NCBI GenBank assembly: GCA_965214625.1
Contig: OZ243962.1
Span: 1,116,001-1,180,000 of the forward strand
Source: G965214625 sp965214625
Lineage (GTDB): Bacteria; Pseudomonadota; Gammaproteobacteria; Arenicellales; Poriferihabitantaceae
DNA length: 64,000 nt
Direction of reading: 5' to 3'
A model generated the notes under the pieces. That model did not search any database and had not been told where the DNA came from. It saw only the letters and a list, made by a program, of their open reading frames with translations. The translations under genes were made by a program, and so were the position numbers. Positions 27,483-36,402 of this stretch are shown here, piece by piece (the first letter of the stretch is position 1; each line of letters opens with the position of its first letter).

Positions 27483-27980
27483 AAAAAACGTCCCCTGTGG
27501 AATTATGGTTGTCTATAACTTTAGCATATCGCAACCATCGATCAAGATCAGTTTCTTGAATGTGCAGGGTTTCCCCACGCTGATTAGGATTGATTTTTCT
27601 TGACATTGTCCCATTTTGTGTTGAGTGGATGGAGAAGTTGTTGATTGGTGCGGACGTCCCGTGCTGCGTGTACGACACTGTTGGGATGTCGATTCGCAAA
27701 TGCGTGGAAGCCGAAACCCTATGCGATGGTCACGCCTTTTACATCCTTCTCGCTCATGCACCGGTAGCCAACCTCCGCCGTCAGTGGTCTGATTGCCAGG
27801 ATTTTGAAGCCGTCTGAAGGGATACATATCGAACGATACCGGATTCCAGGGCGCGTACAAACCTGGCATCGTTTCGACGATCATCGAAATGATTGTCATT
27901 GAATTGAACATGCAGGCGAAATATATTTTTGGACCACTGTTCACCATCTTGCTTCCCAGCCATTTTCCCCAAGATACTGA
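27483..27980. other. Intergenic, no gene recognised
   Basis: 498 bases between the divergent cytochrome genes and the EamA-like pseudogene. Minus-strand frames of 85-144 codons occur but have mixed, motif-free translations and overlap in different frames, which fits chance or decayed sequence. No ribosome-binding site is convincing. Confidence 0.35.
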
Positions 27981-28832
27981 ATGTCAAAAAACAACGAAAT
28001 GGGTATTCCGCTCGTGCTTGTGGCCGTCGTTGCATGGAGCACGGTCGGGTTGTTTACCCGTGTCGTCACCACCGATATTCCAACGACACTGTTCTGACGG
28101 TCGTTGTTCGGAGGACTCTGCGTTTTCGGAATCGTGATGATCATGCACAGGCCGGTGGATATCCGTACTGCATTGCGCTTTAACTTTGGAGAGGTGGTTA
28201 TTGCGGGACTCTCCACGTCCGGCATGATCTGCTTCATCTCCGCATTCTTTTACACGACCATCGCAAACGTGGCCTTCGTCTACGGCACCATGCCCCTCGT
28301 GACCTTTATGCTCTCTCTGGTTTTTCTGAGGACACGAGCGGATACCGTTTCTCTTGGATGCTGTGTGTTGTCAGTCACGGGAGTAGCCGTGATGACATCC
28401 GGGAATAGTCTGCCATCGGACCTCTTCGGTATCCTGTTGGCTTTCGGGATGACACTTTTCATGGCCTCTCTGACCGTTGCCACGAAGTACTTTCCGGATG
28501 CCAGCACCTCAAAGGCCACATCGCTTTCTGCCTTCCTGGGCGCATTGGTCACCGCACCGTTTGTCGATTTCGGTGAGACCACGATAACTGACTACGGCTG
28601 GCTGTTTCTCTACGGTTTCGTGAACGTGGGGATGGGTTTCGGCGTGTATTTGATCGGCGTGAAGCACGTATCCGCACTGACTGCGGCCCTAGTGGGTTTG
28701 GCCGAGATTCCACTGGCACCGATCTGGGCTTGGTTGCTGTTCGGGGAATCGATGAACCGTTCCGTGCTATTGGGTGGAACGGTGATCCTTAGTGCTGCGG
28801 TGATCTATATTTGTACGGCCCGGAGAGCATGA
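27981..28832 (+). pseudogene. EamA/DMT-family transporter interrupted by one in-frame TGA
   Basis: A drug/metabolite-type membrane exporter of ten helices, 283 codons in one frame. Codon 39 (28095-28097) is TGA, where the surrounding segment TTLF-stop-RSLFGG corresponds to the FWRS motif of EamA proteins, so TGG (Trp) has become TGA. No other disruption is seen; all later helices are intact to 28832, and a GTG/TTG restart near 28104 would lack helix 1. It may be a recent pseudogene, a sequencing error or a leaky readthrough gene. No Shine-Dalgarno is visible before the ATG at 27981. Confidence 0.82.
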
Positions 28833-28932
28833 AGAAGAACCGAACAATCGAACCGTGGAAGAGGAACCGCATCACAGATATTTCGATGGGTGCCGAAACG
28901 GGTAATCTGATGTATCGCGCGGTATCGTCAAT

Positions 28933-29106
28933 ATGGACGAGGAAAGGATAATATCCGTCATCAAGGCATCGGGATACCTGTCGGACCGTGATGCTCATCG
29001 TGATATCCTGAATCGGTACCGGGTCCGGGATGACGGAGATGAGATTCACGTTTTTTTCGCCCGACAGGAGACGATTTATAACTGTATTGAAAACAAGTGG
29101 ATATGA
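28933..29106 (+). CDS. Possible small hypothetical protein
   Basis: A 57-codon frame (start MDEERIISVIKASGYL) in the 360-base gap between the transporter pseudogene and the ArsR gene. It is charged, with no signal or membrane segment and no recognised family. Only its balanced composition supports it; no clear ribosome-binding site precedes it. It may be part of a decayed larger gene. Confidence 0.25.
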   Translation: MDEERIISVIKASGYLSDRDAHRDILNRYRVRDDGDEIHVFFARQETIYNCIENKWI

Positions 29107-29191
29107 GTGTTCATATGATGAAAGCAACCGATTACGGTGCGACCGATCAGCCGGTCTGTCGCGGGGTTGTAATGTTTGGGTGGGAGGGAGA

Positions 29192-29929
29192 ATGGACTTG
29201 GTGACATTCGGAAGAGCGATTAGCCACAAAAGTCGGGTGGCGATGCTCCAGGCACTGATGGGGGGGCAGGCCCTGTCGGCAAGCGAACTGGCCTGGCATG
29301 CCGGTGTAACGAACCAGACCGCTACCAGCCATCTCAACGAACTGGTCAAAGCCGACTTACTGTACAGGCGGAAATGCGGGCGATTCTACTACTATGAAAT
29401 AAACGGTGAATCGGTCGCGTTGCTCATCGAACAAACAGCAGCCAACGTTCCGGTAAAGTGCGGTCACCAGCACAATGTGAAACCAGAATTGAAAAAGGCC
29501 CGATTCTGTTATGACCATCTGGCAGGGGAACTCGGGGTGGAAATTTCTCGGAACCTGGTCATGATGGGGGCACTGATTCTGGATCAGGAGAGCTTCCGTC
29601 TCCCGAACAATGGGCATCGGGTCTACAGTGACATCGCTGTTGATCTGAACGAAGTACGATCAAAAAGACGTCAGCTTTGTCCACGCTGTGTGGACTGGAC
29701 CGAGAAATTGCCGCATGTTGCAGGTGCGGTCGGCGCGATGATTGCCGAGAAACTGGTTAAACAGGAATTGATCGTCCGATCCCGGAATGACCGTTCGGTC
29801 GCTATTACAAAAAGAGGGCGGTCGTTCCTGATCGACAGGTTGGGGTTCAGCCCGGTGTTTTTTGCCGACGCACCGAATATCAATCAACCTCAGTACCGTT
29901 GTCCGTCGCCCGCTTCATCGATCAGTTAA
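29192..29929 (+). CDS. ArsR-type HTH regulator with extended C-terminal domain
   Basis: A 245-residue DNA-binding protein. The N-terminal winged helix has LSASELAWHAGVTNQTATSH as the recognition region, followed by LLYRRKCGRFYYYEI as the wing. The C-terminal part (RFCYDHLAGELGVEISR and CPRCVDWTEKLPHVAGAV) is found in a larger ArsR subgroup and contains Cys-rich spots that may sense a ligand or metal. The ATG at 29192 has a very good Shine-Dalgarno (GGGAGGGAG); the frame is open further up to 29030. The target may be the upstream transporter. Confidence 0.88.
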   Translation: MDLVTFGRAISHKSRVAMLQALMGGQALSASELAWHAGVTNQTATSHLNELVKADLLYRRKCGRFYYYEINGESVALLIEQTAANVPVKCGHQHNVKPELKKARFCYDHLAGELGVEISRNLVMMGALILDQESFRLPNNGHRVYSDIAVDLNEVRSKRRQLCPRCVDWTEKLPHVAGAVGAMIAEKLVKQELIVRSRNDRSVAITKRGRSFLIDRLGFSPVFFADAPNINQPQYRCPSPASSIS

Positions 29930-30254
29930 CATCGGTTCGGTCCCATAGACATTCGATCAATTTGCGTTCCCGGACCAGATGAACCAAACCCGATGCGGTT
30001 CTTTTCCGGGTATTTTGGCCTTGGGCTGGCTGGATATGACTTTTGGGCACACTCAACATCCTCACCTGTTTTGGGGGAAACAATCCGCTCTTTGCATGGA
30101 TTGCATTCGGATCGTTTCTTTGTTGCTGGATACCCTGAAAACACCTGCGCGATGAATCCAAAAGACAATACTCCCAACAAAGCGGAACGGTTTGGAGTTA
30201 GTGGGAAAAGACAGAAAACCCGTTTGTGTACAGCGTCAGGTCACTCTCTTGTGA
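29930..30254. other. Intergenic, weak minus-strand frame only
   Basis: 325 bases between convergent genes. On the minus strand, a TTG-start frame 29926-30180 gives an 84-residue translation with a hydrophobic start (LLGVLSFGFIAQVFSG) and several Cys (CNPCKERI). It overlaps the ArsR stop and lacks a ribosome-binding site, so I do not call it. Confidence 0.3.
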
Positions 30255-31025
30255 CTATCGGACTGCTTCTTCGTCCGGGGTAAAACTGCAGAAAATCTTT
30301 TTGACCGTTTCATGATTCGTCCATTGGTATCCCATCCCGAATGGCACCAGAAACGTATCTCCCTGGGAAAATGCAAAGACATCACCATCGGCATTGGTAA
30401 TGGTGCCGCATCCCTTGACGATATGCATTAACTCACTTCTGACCAGTTTCGTGGGGACACGCTGCATCGGACCGCATTCCCAGATTCCAGCTTCAAACTG
30501 GGCCGTTACATCACGATACAGCGTCAGCCAATGCATCTGTGGTGCCGCCCCTATATACTGTGACTCATCATGTTGCGTTATCAGCGGCACTGACAAGGAG
30601 AGGTCCACTCGAATTGCCGCCAACGTACCGGGGTGGGCTGGCGGTATGCCGGACGGGTCATCAAAAATCACGAAATACTTACGTACATATTCGGTCTGCT
30701 TCCAAATACACGAAAAACCCTTGGGCAAGATAAAGCACTCTCCCGCGTTGAACACTTCTTCATGGCCGTTCTGATCAATAATTGACACAGTACCTTCAAG
30801 CAAGCACATGAATTCGTTGACGCCATAGGGTTCCAGTATCGATTCGTAGGCAGTGCAATCCCACACCCCTGCGGTCAGCATGCCATCCCCAATATTGAAA
30901 TATAAGTGCCCCCGTTGAATCGGCGTGCCTGCCGTGACGGTATCTTCCGGTATTGCTTCCCATTCCAGCAAGTGTAGATTCTCGGGACCACAGGGATCGA
31001 ACTTCACCACTTTCAAATCAGACAT
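30255..31025 (-). CDS. Double-cupin protein, ureidoglycine-aminohydrolase-like (DUF861)
   Basis: A 256-residue bicupin. Each half has a beta-barrel with the ECFILPKGFSCIWK and DTFLVPFGMGYQWT motifs, typical of the DUF861 cupins that include (S)-ureidoglycine aminohydrolase. The first half has EFMCLLEGTVSI, the second ELMHIVKGCGTI. No other allantoin-pathway gene is nearby, so the substrate could be another small metabolite. It is upstream of nothing obvious; the next gene upstream on the minus strand is the homocysteine methyltransferase fusion, 342 bases away. Confidence 0.8.
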   Translation of the reverse strand: MSDLKVVKFDPCGPENLHLLEWEAIPEDTVTAGTPIQRGHLYFNIGDGMLTAGVWDCTAYESILEPYGVNEFMCLLEGTVSIIDQNGHEEVFNAGECFILPKGFSCIWKQTEYVRKYFVIFDDPSGIPPAHPGTLAAIRVDLSLSVPLITQHDESQYIGAAPQMHWLTLYRDVTAQFEAGIWECGPMQRVPTKLVRSELMHIVKGCGTITNADGDVFAFSQGDTFLVPFGMGYQWTNHETVKKIFCSFTPDEEAVR

Positions 31026-31367
31026 GGACCACCTGTTTCTGCTGCATTGTCATCGCCGGTTTATACCACTGCGTAACTCCATGCACAACGCAAGCAACCC
31101 CAAGGAAAGACTCCGTCGGAGCCGGTTCACGACGAATTGACAGGGAGCCTGGATTTGATCCATGAAACGATGAGCAACGGTCAGGCAGGAGATCGAGACC
31201 GCCAAAGCGGGTGGAGCACAATTTGCAACGCTGTTGCCCCGCCTGTCCCGTGGGATCAATGTGTAGGAAACGGGGTTTTCCTGACTGACCTGATTGAGGG
31301 CCATCAATCCATGGAACGAATACAGTGACTCGGAGATCTTTGGCTAGGGGGAGACCTTCTTAATATC
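31026..31367. other. Intergenic, no gene recognised
   Basis: 342 bases between the cupin and the methyltransferase fusion. Only short frames on both strands. No SAM or other riboswitch-like fold was recognised, nor a terminator with a T-run. Confidence 0.45.
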
Positions 31368-33176
31368 TCACCTTGCCTCAGTGGGGGATGGGGATGCACC
31401 GCACACCTCAAGCAGATACATGACCATCACATTTTCCTGTCCATCGAAACTGAAATGGTAAGCATCCGAGAGGGCTTCGACTTTTTCTATCTGGGCAAGA
31501 TTGTTCTCAAAGACAGGATTGAAATGATAAAGGTTGAAATCAATCACACGGCTTTGATAACCCTGTCTTTCCAGCAGTTGCTGGGTGCGCTCCGCGCCCA
31601 GCATGGAGACCTGCATGAGATAGGCGACACCCTTCTTCTCCAGCAGGTTCGGGAGTTCCCTGATCAGGTGATCCAGTAAATTTCTGCCCCAATAGTCAAT
31701 ATCCCGATGACTGCTATAGTGTCCCTTCGGGTCGGTCGGCATCTGATAAAGGCTGGCGACGATGACATCAAACTTATATTCCGGTTCATAGGAGTACAGA
31801 TCGGCCACCGCACCGGTGAGTTTCTCTGCCACCCCGTTTCTGAATGCATTGGTCATGGTGTTGTCAACCGAGGCCTGGTGTATGTCGATGGCACTGACTG
31901 ATTGGGCGCCATTTAAAGCCAGCTGAATCGCCAATATCCCTGCACCACAACCAATATCAAGACATCGTTTGTCCTGTCCAATTCCATGGTTGAACAGGTA
32001 TTTCCAGATCAGATAGCTGCCCTGTGTCGGCACGAACACACCCCTGTCGACCAGGGTCTTGGGCATCGGCAGCGGATACAGCAATCGCCCCTGTTTATCT
32101 TTCCAGCCGTCCAGTTCCTTGTGGCTGTGACCCGTTTGCTTTCCTTGACTGTCGCTGCGGGCCGGTGGCTTTTGCCGACTGTCCTTGTCTCGGAACACCC
32201 TTTCTCCGGCGTTCGTCCCGGCTACTTTTCGCGCGGTCAACGACACCTCTTCAGGACCGACACCACAACATCCGCCGATGATATTCGCCCCTTCTTTTCG
32301 CCACTGCAAGGCAATGTCACCGAATTGTTCGGCACGCAACCTCGAATCAAATTTCCAGCCGGTCTCCAGATAGCGGCCCACATTGGGATAAACCCCAAGC
32401 GGCAAATCGGTAAAATCCCTGAGCCAGGGCAAGGTCCCTTCGACCCGGTGAATCGGCAGACAGTTGATCAGCAGCGCATCCACACCGATCAATTCGAGTT
32501 TTTGGGCCAGTCTGCCAAACCGGTCCCCTTCAGGGCCTCCCCACAACTGCCCGTGAATCCCGCAAACGCCTTTTCGACAGCGCCTGAAACTGACCCATAC
32601 CGGCCACCCAAGATCAATCAGCATCTCAATCGTGGGAATGGTCAGGTTATCCTCAATCAACGAAACCGTTTCAAACAAGATGAGGTCGGGTGGCACATCG
32701 TTAAACACTTTCAACAGCAGCTTGACCGTTTCTTGTTGGTCTTCGGTCTCAATGTCACCCCCAATACTGAAGGCAGTGGCAACCCGCCCGGTCTTGCCCG
32801 CTTCATGGATCACCTGCTGCGGGAGTTCGATGGCCGTTCTCGCCAGATTCATCCAGTGAACCGGCTTCGATTCCCTGAAATCCAGCTGACCGGTGTAGGT
32901 CGGCGCTTCCAGAATCGAATACGTATTGGTGGTCATGATATTCGCACCGGCATCAAGGTAGCTTGCGTGAACGGCTTTCACTGTCTCCGGAGACCGATGG
33001 AGTGCGTCAAAGCCCCAATACACATCATCACTTAGCGCAAAATCGGGTGCCCTGAGACGTTGCAACTCGGTCGCAATGGCTCCATCGAGAATGACACATT
33101 CATCCTCTTTGAGCTTAATGCGAATCGTCTGATAGGCATTTGCCTCAGTGTTCATACGGCCCGTTTCTTTCACCAT
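31368..33176 (-). CDS. Homocysteine S-methyltransferase fused to a PrmA-like SAM methyltransferase
   Basis: A 602-residue two-domain protein. Residues 25-320 are a homocysteine S-methyltransferase barrel: VILDGAIATELQRL opens it, and the zinc Cys residues are Cys239 (LLINCLP) and Cys303-Cys304 (IGGCCGVGPEE). A Ser/Arg/Lys-rich linker spans about 325-360. Residues 365-595 are a class I methyltransferase with LDIGCGAGILAIQL (406-419), resembling L11 methyltransferases. GAGGATTGAACC precedes the start. Two methyl-transfer activities in one chain is a rare layout. Substrates are not known. It follows the amidase by 84 bases. Confidence 0.85.
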   Translation of the reverse strand: MVKETGRMNTEANAYQTIRIKLKEDECVILDGAIATELQRLRAPDFALSDDVYWGFDALHRSPETVKAVHASYLDAGANIMTTNTYSILEAPTYTGQLDFRESKPVHWMNLARTAIELPQQVIHEAGKTGRVATAFSIGGDIETEDQQETVKLLLKVFNDVPPDLILFETVSLIEDNLTIPTIEMLIDLGWPVWVSFRRCRKGVCGIHGQLWGGPEGDRFGRLAQKLELIGVDALLINCLPIHRVEGTLPWLRDFTDLPLGVYPNVGRYLETGWKFDSRLRAEQFGDIALQWRKEGANIIGGCCGVGPEEVSLTARKVAGTNAGERVFRDKDSRQKPPARSDSQGKQTGHSHKELDGWKDKQGRLLYPLPMPKTLVDRGVFVPTQGSYLIWKYLFNHGIGQDKRCLDIGCGAGILAIQLALNGAQSVSAIDIHQASVDNTMTNAFRNGVAEKLTGAVADLYSYEPEYKFDVIVASLYQMPTDPKGHYSSHRDIDYWGRNLLDHLIRELPNLLEKKGVAYLMQVSMLGAERTQQLLERQGYQSRVIDFNLYHFNPVFENNLAQIEKVEALSDAYHFSFDGQENVMVMYLLEVCGASPSPTEAR

Positions 33177-33260
33177 GGTTCAATCCTCATCACAGACGAT
33201 ATTTTGCAAAAGGTGTTTGATTGCATCTCGTTTTCTTTCACCACACAGGACCCTCGGCTG

Positions 33261-34712
33261 TCAACCTGCCGTCACATGCTCCTTCACAACAGGGGTAATC
33301 GGCGTCAGATCACCCAACCCGAAAATCTCCTCAAACCCATTGGCAGCGGATAACAGGTTCGCTTCATCCCCCGCCCTTGCAGCCAGTTGCATACCAACGG
33401 GCAAGTGGTCCCGGGTCAAGCCACAAGGCATCGACAACGCAGGGCAAAGCGCGGTGGTAAACGCATAGGCAATGGAAAGCCATCGGTAGTAATTGTCAAA
33501 CCGATGTCCATTACAGTACGCAACATATCTTTGATCCAAAGAATACGGGGGAACCACCGTTGCGGGCGTCATGATCAGATCATACTGGTCGAAAAACCTG
33601 GCCACCCGACCTACCAGATCGACGCGCATCGCTTGCGCCCGAGCGATCTCATTGACGGACAGCGCCAGCCCCTGTTCGATATTCCAGACCACATCCTGAT
33701 TCAACATTGAACGGTGATCAGCCAGCAGGTCGCCCAGCCCAGCGGCATAGGAATACGCTCTCAAAATGTCAAATATTTCGTGCACCCCGGAGAAATCAGG
33801 TTCCGCTTGTTCCACAATCACGCCGGTGCTTTCGACGGCCTGTGCCGCTTTTTCAAGCACCTCCGCCACTTCAGGGTCGACCGGCGTCACGCCCCCCAGT
33901 GTCAGTGAAAAGGCCACCTTGGACGGTCGCCTTTTGGATTTCGCTGCCGCCTCGAATGAGTACGGTGGCGCGGGCAGCGAAAGCGGGTCCAGAGGGTGAT
34001 GTCCCGACATCACGTCCAAGAAAAAAGCCAGATCCTGCACATTTCTGGCCATCGGACCGTTGGTCGACAACGTATCGGAAACAGTTCCGCTACAGGTTGC
34101 GGCCACTCGACCGACGGTCGGCCTGAGGCCGACCACACCGCAGAAACTCGCCGGATTGCGCAATGACCCCCCCATGTCAGACCCCTGCGCCAACCAGGCC
34201 GTTCCTGTCGCCAGTGAAGCCGCAGCCCCCCCGGAGGAACCCGCGACACTACACCTTTGATTCCATGGATTACGGGTTGTCCCCAAGACTTTATTATAGG
34301 TATTGCCACCGGTACCAAATTCCGGGGTATTGGATTTTGCATAAATAATCGCGCCGTTGCTTTCAAGCTGCTCCACCAGAATATCCGACTGCGGAGAAAC
34401 ATGATTTTCATACAGCAAAGAGCCCCGGGTACACCTGACGCCCTTGACATCATTGAGATCCTTGATGGTGACCGGCAATCCCCCCAACGGTGTTTGAATG
34501 AGTTGATGGGCCTCCCACCGCTCAATGGCGTGATGGGCCCGATCCAGACAAAGGGTTGGCAGCGCATTGACCGTCCCTTCGACTTGGGCAATGCGCTGTT
34601 CCAGTACATCAAGCAGTTCGCCGGGAGAAACCTGTTTGTTCTTCAACAGGCCGACGATCCGGGTTGCAGGCAATTTGATCAATTCCGGCAACTGGTTTTC
34701 GATTGTCGTCAT
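33261..34712 (-). CDS. Amidase-signature hydrolase
   Basis: A 483-residue amidase-signature enzyme. The triad is Lys in LPVTIKDLNDVKG, the cis-Ser in AQGSDMGGSLRNPASFCG, and the nucleophile Ser in MGGSLRNP. GSSGGAAASLATG precedes it. It hydrolyses carboxamides or esters; substrate not deducible. It sits upstream of the methyltransferase fusion on the same strand and may be co-transcribed with it. Length is normal. Confidence 0.93.
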   Translation of the reverse strand: MTTIENQLPELIKLPATRIVGLLKNKQVSPGELLDVLEQRIAQVEGTVNALPTLCLDRAHHAIERWEAHQLIQTPLGGLPVTIKDLNDVKGVRCTRGSLLYENHVSPQSDILVEQLESNGAIIYAKSNTPEFGTGGNTYNKVLGTTRNPWNQRCSVAGSSGGAAASLATGTAWLAQGSDMGGSLRNPASFCGVVGLRPTVGRVAATCSGTVSDTLSTNGPMARNVQDLAFFLDVMSGHHPLDPLSLPAPPYSFEAAAKSKRRPSKVAFSLTLGGVTPVDPEVAEVLEKAAQAVESTGVIVEQAEPDFSGVHEIFDILRAYSYAAGLGDLLADHRSMLNQDVVWNIEQGLALSVNEIARAQAMRVDLVGRVARFFDQYDLIMTPATVVPPYSLDQRYVAYCNGHRFDNYYRWLSIAYAFTTALCPALSMPCGLTRDHLPVGMQLAARAGDEANLLSAANGFEEIFGLGDLTPITPVVKEHVTAG

Positions 34713-35012
34713 CAGTCAGACCGCTTCGGTGAGGGTATAACGACCCTTCAGCCCGAGTGACGCTGCCGGATCATGGGCACATCGATTGGAGTGGCCTTCC
34801 ATCTTGATGAGACATTCTGCACAAATCAGGTATGATCGATTCTGAAATTTCACAAACCACGTAGTTTACGCGATAGCGTACTGTAAAATCTAACGCTCGG
34901 CTTACAAAATACACCATGATTCGACCCCTTTACAAAGGCCGGTGTGTCCCTTTTGTTGCCCAACCGGCGTCGATGCGATCTATCAACGGAACGATGACAT
35001 GCCATCTGCTGC
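34713..35012. other. Intergenic, no gene recognised
   Basis: 300 bases between the divergent amidase and the small membrane protein. A short imperfect palindrome (ACGCGATAGCGT) is the only structure I noticed. No promoter is clear. Confidence 0.4.
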
Positions 35013-35291
35013 ATGCTGACTGACCCCAAACGGATCAACATGAAAGACGCCTGTTCGTTTTTGTTCTGCCTCGTGGCCATGTGGGTCGCGTTTTATGTGC
35101 TTCATGCCCTGATCAATTATTTTGAAATAGCCGGTACTCTTGCCTTGATGCTGTTCTGCCTCCCGATGATTCTGTTCATTGCCTATGCCACCCATGAGCC
35201 ATCACAAAACCTGATAATAAACCTGCTCAAGACCGCCGCCTGGTTCTACTTGCCACTGCTGGCCATTGTCGGCGTTGTCATGTTGATCTAG
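35013..35291 (+). CDS. Small three-helix membrane protein, unknown
   Basis: 92 residues with three hydrophobic helices (FLFCLVAMWVAFYVLHALI, LALMLFCLPMILFIAY and FYLPLLAIVGVVMLI). The start may be Met1 at 35013 or Met10 at 35040. No family is recognised. It sits just upstream of the 2-hydroxyacid dehydrogenase gene on the same strand with a 95-base gap. Confidence 0.55.
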   Translation: MLTDPKRINMKDACSFLFCLVAMWVAFYVLHALINYFEIAGTLALMLFCLPMILFIAYATHEPSQNLIINLLKTAAWFYLPLLAIVGVVMLI

Positions 35292-35386
35292 TCCATGGTG
35301 CAAATAATCGCGCCTTGTACACGGGAACCCGCCCCCGGCCCGTCGTATTTGTTACCATATCCGTTTTCTATCATGGCATTGACCTA

Positions 35387-36364
35387 ATGAAAGTACTGAT
35401 CAACGGAGCGCAGGACCTGTCGGAAGTTCCCGGATTGCAGCATGCCGCCGCACGGGTGGATTTTTATCCCGTCGCCGATGTGACCATGCTGGGAGAAGCG
35501 CTGCCGGGTGCTGAAGTGATACTGGGCTGGAGCTTCAGAGGCAAAGAACTCGAGAGCCAGTGGCAGCATGCCGACAGCTTGCGATGGATCCATTGGTGTG
35601 GTGCCGGGGTGGATGCGGCACTGTTTGATGGATTGGTCGACAGTGAGGTCATTCTCACCAATGCACGAGGCGTCTTTGACCGGGCCATGGCAGAATATGT
35701 ATTGGGATACATCCTTGGCGAAGCGAAGCGTTTTCGTGACACCTTCGAAGCCCAGCGCAATCACCAATGGCATTACCAGATGACCGAAAAAATTGAAGGG
35801 AAAATGGCCGCCATTTATGGTGTGGGAAGTATCGGACGGGAAATCGGCCATGTCTTGAAGTCAGTGGGCATCGAGGTCATTGGTGTCGGACGTCGCCCGC
35901 GCAACACCGACCCGGTATTTAGCAAGATATATACCCAAAAAGATGCACTGCAGGTCGCCGCAGCCGCCGACTGGGTGATCGGTGTTCTCCCGTCGACCCC
36001 CGACACCGAACGGTATTTTTCTGCTGCGCTGTTCGATGCCATGAAGCCGACTGCGCGATTTATCAATGTGGGCAGGGGGAAAACGCAAGACGAAGCCGCA
36101 CTGATCAAGACCCTATCCGAGGGACGCCTCGCCGGCGCCATGCTTGATGTGTTCACCACAGAGCCTGTGTCCGCCTCCAGCCCCCTTTGGAATACCCCGA
36201 ATCTGGTCATTTCCGCTCACATGTCCGGTGATTTCTTCGGCTTCAAGGAAGTCCTGGTCAACCAGTTTCTGGATAATCTGAAGCGATATCAACGCGGCAC
36301 GACGCTCAATAACGTGGTTGACAAAACCCTCGGATTCGTCAGGACCGATTCCGTTTTGCCGTAA
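35387..36364 (+). CDS. D-2-hydroxyacid dehydrogenase (NAD(P)-dependent)
   Basis: A 325-residue dehydrogenase of the D-isomer-specific family. GVGSIGREIGHVLKSVGIEV is the dinucleotide-binding motif. The catalytic Arg, Glu and His are in INVGRGKTQDEA, MLDVFTTEPV and ISAHMSG. The start at 35387 (MKVLINGAQDL) matches the family. Substrates could be glyoxylate, hydroxypyruvate or another 2-keto acid. Convergent with the UMF1-type MFS gene. Confidence 0.92.
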   Translation: MKVLINGAQDLSEVPGLQHAAARVDFYPVADVTMLGEALPGAEVILGWSFRGKELESQWQHADSLRWIHWCGAGVDAALFDGLVDSEVILTNARGVFDRAMAEYVLGYILGEAKRFRDTFEAQRNHQWHYQMTEKIEGKMAAIYGVGSIGREIGHVLKSVGIEVIGVGRRPRNTDPVFSKIYTQKDALQVAAAADWVIGVLPSTPDTERYFSAALFDAMKPTARFINVGRGKTQDEAALIKTLSEGRLAGAMLDVFTTEPVSASSPLWNTPNLVISAHMSGDFFGFKEVLVNQFLDNLKRYQRGTTLNNVVDKTLGFVRTDSVLP

Positions 36365-36402
36365 AACCCCGTGACGACTTCACTCGGCGCCCTCCGTGCG
36401 GG

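Noticed and set aside
28095..28097. Whole-genome reassignment of TGA to Trp
   Set aside because: Many other genes here, such as soxA and moeA-linked genes, use TGA as a normal stop.
31986..33035. 349-codon plus-strand frame
   Set aside because: Antisense to the homocysteine methyltransferase fusion; translation has no motif.
33177..33260. SAM riboswitch before the homocysteine methyltransferase gene
   Set aside because: The 84-base leader has only a Shine-Dalgarno; no S-box-like pairings or conserved core bases could be found.
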